Below, one piece after another: positions 35,375 to 47,000 of a DNA stretch of 64,000 nucleotides. The notes under the pieces were generated by a model. It was not told the DNA's origin. It was given only the letters and a program-made list of their open reading frames with translations, and did no database searches. This stretch comes from Calonectria ilicicola. Lineage: Eukaryota; Ascomycota; Sordariomycetes; Hypocreales; Nectriaceae. Each line of letters starts with the position of its first letter. The first letter of the stretch is position 1. The stretch is from contig CP085832.1 in assembly GCA_020809705.1 (NCBI GenBank), forward strand, positions 3,720,001-3,784,000, read 5' to 3'. The translations under genes and the position numbers were made by a program.

Positions 35375-36539
35375 ATGCGCTTCATCACCAGCCTGCTATC
35401 ATTGGCGGTGCCCATTGTGGCATCCCGAACCTTTAGCAATCTAAGCATCTTTGACCCTCCAGAGAATTACACCGACCCTCAGGTCTTGTATGCTCGACCT
35501 CTGGAGCTCTTTGATGGCACCCTCCTAGCCACCTGGGAAAACTACTCCCCTGAGCCACCACTGGTGTGGTTCCCCATTGTCAAGAGTACCGATGGTGGAA
35601 AGCACTGGAAGGAGATTTCCAAGGTGACAGACCAGGTCAACAACTGGGGTATGCGATACCAACCCGCCTTGTATCAACTTCCCCAGAGGTTCGGCAAGTA
35701 CCCGCGGGGTACTATCCTCTGCGCCGGAAACAGCATTCCTACAAATCTGAGCGACACCCGTATCGATGTCTATGCTAGTCTCGACAAGGGTTACACGTGG
35801 GAGTTCGTCAGCCACGTTGCTGCCGGTGGCGAGGCTCTCCCAAACCCTGGTCTCACACCTGTGTGGGAGCCTTTCCTTATGTAAGTTGCTTGGCTCTTGG
35901 CACGATCTCCGGCTAATGAAACATAGGACGTACAAGAATGAGCTTGTGCTCTACTACTCTGATCAGCGAGAAAACGCCACCTACTCCCAAAAGCTGGTCC
36001 ACCAGACCACCAAGGATCTCAAGACGTGGTCCGACGTTGTGGATGATGTCACGTACGGTGCTGACTACTATGACCGCCCCGGCATGCCCACCGTTGCTGA
36101 GCTCCCCAACGGCGAGTACATTTACGTTTACGAGTACGGCGGTGAGGATTCCAGGCCCGACTACTGGTTCCCAGTCTACTACCGAATTTCCAAGGACCCG
36201 CTCAAGTTCCTCGAGGCTGAGCATCACCGCCTTGACCCCATCAACGCCACAACGCCCTATGGCTCTCCCTACGTTGTTTGGAGCAAGTACGGTGGCAAGA
36301 ACGGAACCATCATTGTCAGCGGTAGCAGCAACTCGGAGATTTACACGAACCAGAAGCTCGGCCACCCGGCTTACTGGCAGAAGTGGAGCACTCCCCAGCC
36401 CAACGCTTACACTCGAGCTCTGCTGGTGTTCAAGGAGGACCCCGATCTGTTGATGATTATGGGCGGTGGTTATCTTCCCCCAGGAAAGACCAACGAGATC
36501 AGCCTGAGCGTCGTTCGTCTCTCTGAGATTATGAAATGA
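35375..36539 (+). CDS. secreted GH93-like glycoside hydrolase (exo-arabinanase-like)
   Basis: Exons 35375-35880 and 35927-36539 (46-nt intron) give 372 residues. A signal peptide is evident (MRFITSLLSLAVPIVASR), so the protein is secreted. The fold appears to be a six-bladed propeller with BNR/Asp-box-like repeats (STDGGKHWKE; SLDKGYTWEF). Known relatives with this length and start are fungal GH93 exo-alpha-1,5-L-arabinanases, which release arabinobiose from arabinan; I assign the family by overall pattern (YARPLELFDGTLLATWENYS, WGMRYQPALY). Several NxT/S sequons are present. A TATA box lies about 80 bp upstream. A sialidase-type relative is the alternative. Confidence 0.78.
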
Positions 36540-37470
36540 TAATGAGTTACATGTTTAGAGACGGGGTTTTTGGCCGGAAGGATTCTTGTACATATTTTTT
36601 CAAGTAGCGAATAAAGAAAAGAGATGATTATGACCTACACCGGCGTTCCTTGACTCACACTTGTAGTCATTGTCTAGTTGCACTTTTAACTAATTTCAAG
36701 TTTAATCAAGGATTAACTCGGGGTGGAAGGGGTTCGTTGCCAACACTCCACTTTTTCGCCTCATGTGATATGCAAGGCCGCAGCTGCGGACATACACCGC
36801 TCCGGAGCCGCGCCGCAAACGCCGACTGCTGAGATGCCGCATGCCGCATTCCGCTGAACCGCAGTTCATCGTAGGTCGACAATTGAAGGTTGAGGGATGG
36901 GAATTGAGTTGTAGTTAGTTTGCGGATTTTCTTGAGGTGGGCAATCCGGGGTATTGCGGGTTTGTGCCTTGTTTTTGTTCCTTGGCAGGCTGTTGGCATA
37001 AAAGTGCCATTAACTATGGAGTTGGATCCCGCAACTCTCCACATATTTATTAATTTACGACGGCGGAACCCACTATTTTAGCCATGATGTGGTTCTTACA
37101 TTGCAGCAATTGACAAATCATCACTTGATATCGAGCAATTACTTGTTAGTCAGCGGCCGAGTCGCGCAATCTGACGAACCCCGTCTCGCGTCACAACGTT
37201 CAACACCACTCTATTATCTCAACGTCTTGACCATGATTCGGCGAGGGTCCGATGCCGGATAGATCCTTTCAACAAGAGATTATCCCCGGGACCCGCCCGG
37301 AGGGTGGGACCCGCGATAATGACTCGGTTGGGCTTTCCAAAGGGCGCGGCACAGAACCGCTCATCCACAATTACTACATTTAACATAGCGCAGCACCCCT
37401 TGTCAGGCTGTTATTTTTTTCCCCCGGGCTCAACGATGAGAAAAAGCAAAATCGAGGTTACGACTAGCAA
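36540..37470. other. intergenic interval
   Basis: 930 bp between two plus-strand genes, AT-rich near 37050-37150, no gene seen. Confidence 0.6.
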
Positions 37471-38890
37471 ATGGCATTGGTGAAAATGCAGAAAAGTGAC
37501 GTTGAGCTTGGCCGGGCTTCGGCTCTGAGTTTGAATAAGGAAGTCATTGGCACTGAGACGACGCCAAGAGACGAAGACACAGACTCAACAATCGTTCCCG
37601 ACGATGGAAATGTGTCAGACCAGAACAACACACCGTCGTTGGAGCCGCCAGATGGAGGCACGCAGGCATGGCTGCAAGTTCTCGCAGGCCACCTCGTTGT
37701 TTTCAGTTCATGGGGCTACACAATTAGTTTCGGCATCTTTCAGCCCTACTACGAATCAGATATGAACCTCCCGCCGTCAACCGTTTCATGGGTGGGCAGT
37801 GTACAAATCTGTCTCATCTTTCTTGTAGGGACGTTTTCTGGGCGGGCATTTGACGCTGGGTACTTGCGAGCGGCCTTGGTCGTGGGCTTCCTTATGCAGC
37901 TCATCGGTATCTTTATGACGAGCGTTGCGAAAGAGTATTGGCATCTACTGCTGGCACAAGGAGTTTGTCAGGGAATTGGAAGCGGACTTTCGTTTGCGCC
38001 AACGGTTGCCAACATCTCAACCTACTTTTCGAAAAAGAGATCTGTTGCCATTTCCTCGGTGGCATGTGGTGGCTCAACGGGAGGAATGGTGTTTCCGTTG
38101 ATTGCCCAGCAGCTTTTGCCCAAAATCGGGTTCCGCTGGACGGTCCGGGTTATGGGATTGGTGGTCTTGGTCGCCTTTGTTATCATCGTTGCTCTCGCGA
38201 GGACGAGGCTGCCTCCGCGCAAGTCGGGGCCTCTGGTTGAGTTTGCGGCGTTTAAGGAGACGACGTATCTTCTCTTTGCCATTAGCATGTTTTTTACGCT
38301 TTGGGCGACTTATTACGCCTACTACTATGTGAGTTCTTAACAAAAATGTCTGGTGGCACCGGAAAAGTTCTAATGCAATGTTTAATTAGGCAAGAAGATA
38401 TGCGCTCGATGCTCTGGACGCATCGTCCTCATCTTCATTTATCATTCTTCTTGTGATCAATGCTGTGGGAATTCCTGGCCGATTGGTGCCAGCCTACCTC
38501 TCGGATCGCTATTTTGGCCCCATCAACGTTTTTATACCCACGATCTTGGCAGCAGCGCTGTGCACCTTTCTCTGGTCGAAGGTCGAGAGTCTCACTGGGG
38601 ACTTTATTTGGGTTGTCGTTTTTGGGTACTTTGGGGCGGGCATCCAGGGCATGTTTCCCTCGACAACTGCGAGCTTGACCAGCGATCTGAGCAAGAATGG
38701 AACTCGAATCGGAATGATTTTTACAATTATTAGTATTGCAGCCTTGACTGGGCCGCCATTGGCTGGTAAGCTGATCCAGGTGATGGATGGAAGCTATTTG
38801 GCGGCCCAGATGTGGGGAGGAGCCTGCCTGCTGCTGGGAGCTGCATTGTTGATTGCAGCGAAAATTCTCAAGGCCCGCGAAAAGGTATAA
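37471..38890 (+). CDS. MFS monocarboxylate-transporter-like protein
   Basis: Exons 37471-38328 and 38390-38890 (61-nt intron) give 452 residues. A 60-residue acidic cytoplasmic N-terminus ends in PPDGGTQAWLQVLAG, the signature before segment 1 of the fungal MCT (riboflavin/monocarboxylate porter-like, Mch) family. About twelve membrane segments follow, with the gatekeeper-like loop YFSKKRSVAISSVACGGSTGG between segments 4 and 5 and GRLVPAYLSDR between 8 and 9. Family members import small carboxylates or related metabolites at the plasma membrane; several have no known substrate. The intron lies in segment 7, after YYAYYY. No cluster partner is next to it. Confidence 0.87.
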
Positions 38891-39310
38891 ATTTGTGGAT
38901 TGACTTAGAGCGAGCCACAGCGATTGGTACACGGACTTAGTATATAGGGAAAGGTATGAGAGCGGCATCTCAGACCACTAAAAGTTGAATTGATGATAGA
39001 GGAACGAGGACATTAGATTTAGAATTAGATTTGGATTTAGATTTAGGAAATTAATGCCTGTCGGATTTAATTAATCTTTAGTTATTTAAAAATGCTATAT
39101 CTGATCAATCAACCCCTTTTGAGATTAATTGTCGAGTGATGGGATCATGCTGTCTGTGGTCCATTTGCGACCAGGCTATTGGCAAGCAGCCCCACCACCC
39201 CAGATTTTAAACGGCGCTGGCATGACGTTGTAAAAATTCCGACTCAGAGCTCATCCCACCTTCAACGCCAGCGTCGAGCCCTCGATTCTTAGATAGCCCG
39301 GCCCGCGACA
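38891..39310. other. intergenic interval
   Basis: 420 bp with a TTAGAT/TTTAGA low-complexity run at 39010-39050. No gene seen. Confidence 0.6.
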
Positions 39311-40658
39311 ATGTCTTCAGCTCCGTGGATATGCAGGAGCTGCGTGAGAGCGCTGGCCCGTTCTCATGTGCGCCAATTCGTCCGCTACGCCTCCAATGGT
39401 GCGTCCCAATCTGTGCTGGAGCTGCTGCGGCATCAAAAAGAGCTGACTGTTTTTGCTAGACGCATCTCTCCTCGCCCCCGCCCTCCTCCAACGAGCTCAG
39501 TCCATGACGTCCGAATTCGACACCCTCCAGACCTCCCTCAACGATTCCTTCGATGCTTCCAAGGCCAAGCGTGTGGGCGAGCTGTCCCGCGTCGCCTCAG
39601 CCCTCAAGGCGTGGGAAACATCGCAGGCCTCAGTCAAAGAGCTCACGGCCATGCTGGATGACCCTGACCAGGACCCCGATCTTGCATCAATTGCTCGCGA
39701 TGAGCTCGAGACAGAAACCGGGAAGCTCGAGTCGTTGGCTCGCAACCTCTCAGCTAGCCTGACCCCGCGCCACCCCTTCGCCGACTTCCCCTGTATGATC
39801 GAGTTCCGCCCCGGGCCTGGCGGTCTTGAGGGCCGCTACTTTACCGACACGCTGTTTAAGATGTACAAGGGCTTGTGCATGCGAAGGGGCTATCGCCACA
39901 CAGTGCTCAAGTACGAATTCGCCGACACAGCGGGCGACAGCTCCTCATCGGCAGGCGAGAACCCACTCCAGGAAGCTGTACTCGAAGTCCAAGACCCGGG
40001 CGCCTACGACATTTTCCGGAGCGAGGCCGGAATGCACCGCGTGCAGCGCATTCCGAGCACGGAGAGCAAGGGCCGCGTGCACACGAGCGCCGTGGCCGTG
40101 TGGGTGCTGCCATCGTTTCCGGACGCGGGCGCCGCTGCCGATGCCGTCGACTTTGATGACCCGGACAGCGACTTCTACGTCAACCCGCAGGAGGTTCGCA
40201 TCGAGACGATGAGAGCGCGTGGTGCTGGAGGCCAGCACGTCAATAAGACCGAATCGGCCATCCGCATGACGCATATCCCCACAGGCACAGTTGTATCAAT
40301 GCAAGACCACCGTTCGCAGCAGCGCAATCGTGAAGATGCTTGGAAGGTGCTGCGTTCTCGCATTGCCGATCAGCGCCGTGAGCAGCGCGAGGCCGAGGCC
40401 GCACAGCTGCGGAATAGCGTGCTGGGCCAGCACCAGATCACGCGAGGAGACAAGATCCGCACTTACAACTACAACCAGGACAGGTGCACTGATCACCGTG
40501 CAGGAATTGACGTGCACAACTTGCCCGGTGTGTTGGAAGGAGGCGAGGTGCTGGATAGAATCATGGACGGAGCTAAGGACTGGCTTGTCAACAAGGATAT
40601 TTCACTATTGATTGCTGGCGAGGAGGCTAAGGAAAAGGCCGAGCAGGGTAAAAAGTGA
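39311..40658 (+). CDS. mrf1: mitochondrial peptide chain release factor 1
   Basis: Exons 39311-39398 and 39460-40658 (61-nt intron with CTGAC branch point) give 428 residues. The N-terminus is basic and Ser/Arg-rich (mitochondrial presequence, about 30 residues). The catalytic GGQ sits at about 286-288 in RGAGGQHVNK; the codon-recognition loop has PST (about 228-230) in RIPSTESKGRVHTSA, the RF1-type P-x-T signature for UAA/UAG. GPGGLEGRYFTD near residue 150 is also typical. The protein ends translation of mitochondrial mRNAs by hydrolysing peptidyl-tRNA. The C-terminus is Lys/Glu-rich. Confidence 0.95.
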
Positions 40659-40969
40659 TCATCTCCACAGGAGATTAGATGGTATTGATGCGAATGTACA
40701 CTATGCTGTAACTATACCTATAGATGTAAAATGTATACAAAACCTCATGGGAATAAGAGGCCAATGATATATATCTCCCAGATGCACCCGATCATGTTGG
40801 TTCCGTATCGTATCCCACATAACATACGCCCGCTATCCAAAACTCCTAGCAATAACCGGCACGGGGATATTTCATGTCTTTCCTAAACCTAAACTCCGAT
40901 GCTGAATGTGTGTGTGGCATGAAACGTTTTTCTAAAATGCAATGCCAATGGGGCGGTGTTTCTGATGTC
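40659..40969. other. convergent 3' region
   Basis: 310 bp between the stops of mrf1 and the minus-strand gene. No gene seen. Confidence 0.6.
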
Positions 40970-42306
40970 TCACATCAAACCGCCGAGGACCACCTTGCCA
41001 ATGCTTGCCACCTCCGTCTTGATATGGCTTCGGCTGTGGTCTTCAAAATCCCTGACCAGACCCTGAACAATGAGCTTCCGCACCCGTGAGTCGGCTTTTC
41101 CGAATAGCTCGGCCACGGGGCCGGAGCACTCGCGGGGGGAAGGGACGAGAGCGAGGAATCGCTGGTAGCAGTCGATCAGCACATCGCACAGGGTCGCAAA
41201 GGTCTCAAAGTAATCTGGGTCGAACGGTAGCGAGGGCGTGAGCAAATAGGTGTACTCCTCGCCGGGGAGCAGATCCGTCTCGGAGGCGGCAAAGTTCATG
41301 ACGGCTGGGGTCGGGGTCCCGGCATTGGGTAAGGGGCTAGCCTCGTCAAACATGGGGTGCATGTCGGCCGCGGAGGTGGAGCGGCGTGACTTTCCGCCTT
41401 GGCGACGAAACATGCTCGGAAGACGAGCGCGGGTTAGCGAGGCGGCCGTGGAGGATTCGCCGTGTAGCTGCTGGAAGGAGTCGAACTCTGACAGGAGCGA
41501 GTTGAGGCTGCGGAGGAACTCGACGGGCGTCGAGGAGTATAGGTCGACAATGGTGGGGAGGGAGAGGCCGAGAAGGAGGTGGTTCGTCGCCTTGCGGCCA
41601 ATCTTTCGAGAGTCAAAGTATGGCATACGGTTCATTTCGGGCTTGTCGAACAGGTACGTGTTGAACCAGTATACTCTTGCTTCGTGTCTATTGAGAAAAG
41701 CGGGTTAGTTTCGTGTGGTTTTTCATTTTTGACTTTTTTGGATGCTTCAGCTGCGCCAAAGCAGGGTTTGGGGGCTGCATACGTCTTGCGCAAATACTCG
41801 AGCGTCGAGATGCGCTTGTGAGCAATGTCGGTGATGTGCTGGTGGGCGATGCCAACCTCGGACTGCTGCCAGATGCTGGACGAGCCTGCGGTGCCAATTG
41901 GACCAACTGGACCTGGAACGGTCGAGTTGGATGCGACATAGGTCGATCCGGTGGCGGTTCTGGTGAGCATGCTGGAGTCGGCGGTGGGCGGAGGAATTAT
42001 AGAAGCTTCGGAATCTCGTCCAATCTCTGATCGCGGTATGACCTTTGCAGCGGCTGCGAGGGCGTAGTCGGGGAGGGCAGGCGGAGCGGTAGCATCGGTG
42101 ACAAAGGCATTGGGGCCGTTGCCAAAGGAGCTGCCACGGCGGCGGGAGCCTGAGAGGGAGGCCTTGCGGGAGAAGGAGGGCTTGCGCTCCTTGGCGAGGG
42201 GATCAACACTGCCGCCGTCGCGGGTGGCGGGCCGGGAGTTGGAGGAGGAGAAGATGGACGTCGAGAACATGGGCGTCGACGAGTTGGGCGTCTTGGGAGG
42301 AGCCAT
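40970..42306 (-). CDS. conserved fungal protein of unknown function
   Basis: Exons 42306-41783 and 41687-40970 (95-nt intron, GTATGC...AATAG) give 413 residues. The first 130 residues are Ser/Pro/Ala-rich and disordered. The rest is helical: an ISTLEYLRKTHEARVYWFNT segment spanning the splice, then LLLGLSLPTIVDLYSSTPVEFLRSLNSLLSEFD, a disordered Ser/Arg stretch, and a helical C-terminus with DYFETFATLCDVLIDCYQRFL. No membrane segment or known motif. I recognise it only as the kind of protein annotated as conserved hypothetical in ascomycetes. An in-frame ATG at 42387 would add 27 Pro/Cys-rich residues; the later start (GGAGCCATG on the minus strand) is preferred. Confidence 0.75.
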
Positions 42307-43549
42307 GGTCCGGGACGACGGCGGCGGTGGTCTGGCCACGCACGCACAGGGCTCAGGGTCGGCGGCAGGAACGGTACGGCACGGCACTGGCAGAGGGATC
42401 TAAAGGAGGACCGAGACCAGGCCAGGCCAGAGCCAGAGCCAGAGCCAGACGGACGGGAGGAGGATGCGGATGCGGCGTAGGCAGGCGTGTGGTGTGGTGT
42501 GCGTGTGTGTGCGGTGCGATTGGGATGTGTGTGGGTTTACGGAGTACGTAGTGTGCCCGCAAGCAGGGGGGGACAGGGTAGCGCAGCGTGGGGTTTGTTT
42601 CTGATTAGCGTCGCAGCCGAGGCGGACTCCTGCTGCTGGGCCAGGCACAGGCGCGGTGATTGCGATGCGAGCGAGGGCGAGTCAGTGGGATTGTTGTTTA
42701 TGCGGTTTTGTTGCTGTTGCTGGGAAGAAAAACCAAAAGGGGACGCTGGCCTAGTTCAAGGTTCGGGGGCGCGGGGATGCCTGGCCAGCGGGCTAAGGCA
42801 CAAGTGTCGCGGGCTAAGGGCCGGCCAAGGTGTTTCGCGGCGCGCCACGATGCTGCAAGCCATTAACACAAATTGCACCTCGTGGCGGGTGGGCGGGGGA
42901 GAAGAGAAGCCGCCCGCCCCCTTGGGTGGCCCTGGGGAGGGGGGGGGCCCTGAACGCAGCACTGGCTGGCTGTCTATGTCTCTGTCTCTGTCTCTGTCTC
43001 TGTCTCTGTCTCTGTCTCTGTCTTTGTCTTTGTCTTTGTCTTTGTCTCACAGTGACGCCGGACGCACGGTGACGACAGCGCCCACGCGCGCGCTAATTTC
43101 CAGAGCCCGGATGCAGGGTTGCAGCTCTATGCCAACAGGGGATGGGCCTGCAGCTGGTGGAGAGCCCTGGAATTGGGAGCGGCCTCACCTCTTGCCCGCC
43201 ACGGCCATTGATGCGGCGAATTGCCCATGCCATGTCCAGACCAGCACCCACACATTGTCACACAGGCAGTGGGGTCGTGGCGACGGACGCTGACTGCCAT
43301 CGGCCTACAGTGCTGTTTGTGTTGTACATCCGCCTGTGCACCAAGACACGCGAGAGCGCAGACCTCACCAACGGACCCGGATGCCCGTGCTTGCTGGATC
43401 CACTTCGGACCGGCTTACGGAGCAAACAACCCCGAAGTCCCCACACGCTTCGGATGTAACATCGTCGGTTCCAACCATCCATTGGGCTGCCGCGATGTGT
43501 TTGCACGGGATTCTGCTTCTCCATTGTCGTCGCTCAAACAGCTTCCGGT
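42307..43549. other. promoter region with CT-hexamer microsatellite
   Basis: The GC-rich upstream region of the conserved hypothetical gene. A hexanucleotide array (TCTCTG, then TCTTTG) spans about 42978-43048. Open frames through it are repeat-driven and not genes. Confidence 0.55.
42978..43048 (+). repeat. TCTCTG/TCTTTG hexamer microsatellite
   Basis: About eleven to twelve contiguous hexamers: the first two thirds are TCTCTG, the last four are TCTTTG, so a point variant has spread within the array. Confidence 0.9.
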
Positions 43550-44020
43550 GTTTGCCCACGGATAGGTGCCTCGCCAGCCGCCGCCGTCGTCATCTCCCGC
43601 TTCTAAATAGAGTCAAGACAATCCACAGTGGAACCCGTTGACAATGTTTGCCCACGGGTAAGGGCTTCGCTAAGCATCACAGCCGTCTTTCATTTCCAAA
43701 TAGAGATATAACAACTCACTGTGAAACCCAGTGCTTGTGTTTGCCCGCGGGTAAATGCCTCGCCAGTCATAGCTGTCAGTCCTAGAGTCTAAATAGGGAA
43801 GAGACAACTCACCTGTGAAACCCGTTGCCCGTGTTTGCCCGCGGGTAAGTGCCTCGCCAGTCATAGCCGTCAGTCCTAGAGTCTAAATAGGGAAGAGACA
43901 ACTCACCTGTGAAACCCATCGCCCGTGTTTGCCTCCGGTAGGCGTCTCGCCAGGTGTCGTAGTCATCTCCCGCTTCTAAACAGGGACGGGACGACTCATC
44001 TGTGAAACCAATCGCCAAGA
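43550..44020. repeat. five-copy minisatellite, unit about 94 bp
   Basis: Five tandem copies start at GTTTGCC/GTTTTGCC at 43550, 43646, 43739, 43833 and 43927 (periods 96, 93, 94, 94). Copies 3 and 4 are nearly identical; 1, 2 and 5 have diverged. Each has a CCCGCGGG-like palindrome near its start, a TAAATAG(GG) segment and an AACTCACCTGTGAAACCC end. On the minus strand the junction reads TTTCACAG then GTGAGT, but the copies are not all multiples of three, so no continuous repeat protein is encoded. Confidence 0.85.
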
Positions 44021-47000
44021 CTAGACATGTGAAGATCAGGCAGAAATCACAGTCATGTCCGAAACTTTGCATCCTCAAGGCTGGTCTCAAATGCCTATAA
44101 AGGAGCCAGAATTCCTCCCTCATCCCTCATCTCTTTTCCTCTCCAGTCAGTGACAACACAGGCAACAGAGCCTACTATATATATACCTACCATGGTATGC
44201 CCCCTCCCCCCGATTAAAATCCTCCAACGATCCCCCAACACACTCACTCGCAGATCCTCGAAAGACTCGACATATGACACATTGAGCAGCCCTCTTGAGC
44301 TGTGAGGTGACTCTCTTCAGAGTTTGGTATGTTTTCTCGGCCTCAACTAAGACACGGTTTGTTATTGATTGCCACTGATGGAGCCACAGGCAACCACCCA
44401 ACCACGAACCTATGGGTTTTCGGATGTCCCATTGCTTTCAATAGTGGCTCTTCATCATTTCCGCCACAGTTTCCGATGTAAGACCTGCCAATACGCCCTG
44501 GACACTCCCCACCGCTCTTTCTCTTCACTCACCAACTTTGATAGGATGAAACTCTGAAATACGGACAGCTTTTAGAGGCATAGAAGTCAATGCAGATGTT
44601 TCCATGAGCTCTTTATTTTTCTAGAACTTGTCTTTGGCCTGAAGAGTTGCTCTGCATATTTCCTCCTAGAGACGGAAGAGTTTGCGTTATTTACACCACT
44701 TGAACAGAACCAGTCGTGTTCCGGAAGAGAGCAAGACTAATACCGAAGCCTATCCCGACGCTTTAAGCCGGTTCGAATTGGTTGGTACTTACCTAGTCAA
44801 CACACTTCTCCACATGTGTTAACAATTTGTAGTATTTGGGGCCTTTTTCGTTGCGAGGTCAGCCAAGGTGTTTTATCAGGCTCTCGATGAGCAACCGGGC
44901 TTACCTTCCGAGGATCGCCTTTTTCCTTTTGCAGTCGTGCAAAGCAGCCAAGTTATTCGTGATGTAACACGACCAGAAGAGTTTCCAGAGCCACCATGGT
45001 ACACTAGAAATCTAGCATTACCTCTCACCCAGAAGATTCGTGGTCTTCAGTCACTCACACATATTCCTAGATGTGCGATTCTTTGCTCAAACGCACTAAA
45101 AGAGGCACTAGAAAAGTACTTCATCGCCACTCACGACCAATATTTCGGCTTGTCTGTAGCTGCAGGAGTTTTATCTCGCCATAATTTCACCAGCTCACAT
45201 GCTAATCACAGAAGCCTAAAGAATGCATGCATCAGCATTGAGGTGAAATGGCACCACTGCCAGGGCACGAGTTTGATCAATCGCCATACCCAGAGCAACC
45301 AGAACTTGTACTGCAACCCTAAGCATCACAACTTGGTGAGTGTGGCCCCTCCATCCGCCTGCTGTCTCTAACTTTCCTTAGCCTAGAAATCATCTTTTTC
45401 GGTTCCTTTGCAAAGCAAGATTCCGATTGAACCCATTGGGCTTACTACAAGAAACTAGGCCCGTTGGTCTAATTGGCAACACGAAAGCTCAAGAAAATTT
45501 ACGATTACTGCGAGACATGTTCGCATGGACGAGTCTAATACCGATTTGAACCTCGATTGTTCCGTCTCGAAGACTTTTCTGGAAAGACAATCTCCGACCC
45601 AAACTGTGCACGTGAACCAACTTCAACACACTTCACGGCAGCGAAGTCAAGACGAGTCAATAATTGTTCGTGGAGTGTGCGATAGCCAAAAAAACGGACT
45701 CTTCCTACCTGAAAACTAGGTCTGAGTTCTGGAGTACGCCAATCAATACTGTTCAAACAGAGTCGACTCCTTTGTTTCTTGGGATTGGAATGTCTTTTAC
45801 AACTTGAGCACAGAGCTCTGCGACACATACTCCTGATTCTTCCGGAGTCTATATACCCCCCGGATTTTCCTTCTTCTGTCTTCTTCAAAGACGAGACATG
45901 ACCTTCTTGCTATTCGGGCTGGGGGAACGAGAGGCATTTAACCAGTAAACCTTTTGAACAAGATACCAGCCCAAGGTTTCACCCTTCGCACTCAGGAAGA
46001 CTGCGCTACTCAGTTGAGACCAAGAGCGAAATCACTTCTTGACCTTTACCATCGAGATTCAACAAGAGAAACACCATGAGTGCCGGCTAAGTTGTCCACA
46101 TTATTTCCAAGCCAAGTTGGAGTCACAGAGAGGCGTGCCAGTCACGCGCATTGAACTTTTGAGGCGGTCGGATAATACTAGTCTTGTTCGAAAAAAATCA
46201 ATGTCGGTCAGCTGGTGGTCTTACTACATGCTCATGCTCACGATATTGATTTATGGGTGAAAAACTAATCTAGTCGAGGCTACAATACTACCGCATGTCA
46301 AGGCGGCGCTGGAGGGATTGACTGGGCCCTTCTGCATTCTCGCCTGTCGCGCATTTCGGTTCCGACTCTGTTGAACGGAAAACCACTAAATCCTTGGCAA
46401 TGCCCTCAACTTGACAAGGCTCCTTGGCATGGCTGGAAGGATGAACTTGCTTTGGATTTCTTTTGGAACCTTTCCTGAAAATATCTTTGTCAGAAATCAT
46501 TTCCGAGTCGGCAAAATTCGACAAGTTATCCAGATGGATTTGGACACCCAAAGACATTCAGCGGTTTGATGGTGTTCGTGCCATTCACCGCGCTACCTCT
46601 ATGTAATGTTACAAGAGTGGCAAAGCTTAGCCCTCAGAGGCTTGCAGGAGCCAGTGTTGCAGTGGATCCTGCCTCCCTAGACATGCGCAGCATACGATTG
46701 TTCTTCCCTTTAGGCATCTAGTAGATGAGATCCTTCAGCCTTATCGAAATGATCTAGGTGGCCTCTCATGGATAAATTAGCCTACTGGGTCTTGAACCCC
46801 GACGATCGCTTATTGCAAGGTTGCATCAAATTAGCCAAGGGCCGATGACGCTGGGTGGTGATCATTGATCGAAGGTGTGCCTCCACAATCGACAATTCAA
46901 CTCGAAGATATCAGATCGAATTCAATCCACGAGAAGATCAATTCGACTCCGAATGCCGGCAAATGGATTTGGCAGAGTGGAACCTCACCCCAGTATTTGG

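Noticed and set aside
42487..43293. 268-codon plus-strand frame
   Set aside because: It runs through the TCTCTG microsatellite and GC-rich promoter DNA; composition explains it.
43550..44020. CRISPR-like array
   Set aside because: Direct copies of the whole unit without unique spacers, in a fungal nuclear genome.
43670..44123. Minus-strand frames reading repeated GELSLPYLDSRTD-type peptides across the 94-bp repeats, considered as a cyclic-peptide precursor
   Set aside because: The copies differ in length by numbers not divisible by three and the frame breaks between copies, with no signal peptide.
44191..44304. Start codon directly followed by a GTATGC donor after a TATAAA box
   Set aside because: Either reading gives only a few to 37 codons before a stop; not supportable as a gene.
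46780..46815. GGGGTTCAAGACCC on the minus strand, like a tRNA T-arm
   Set aside because: No matching acceptor, D or anticodon arm is visible; the stem does not pair over five bases.
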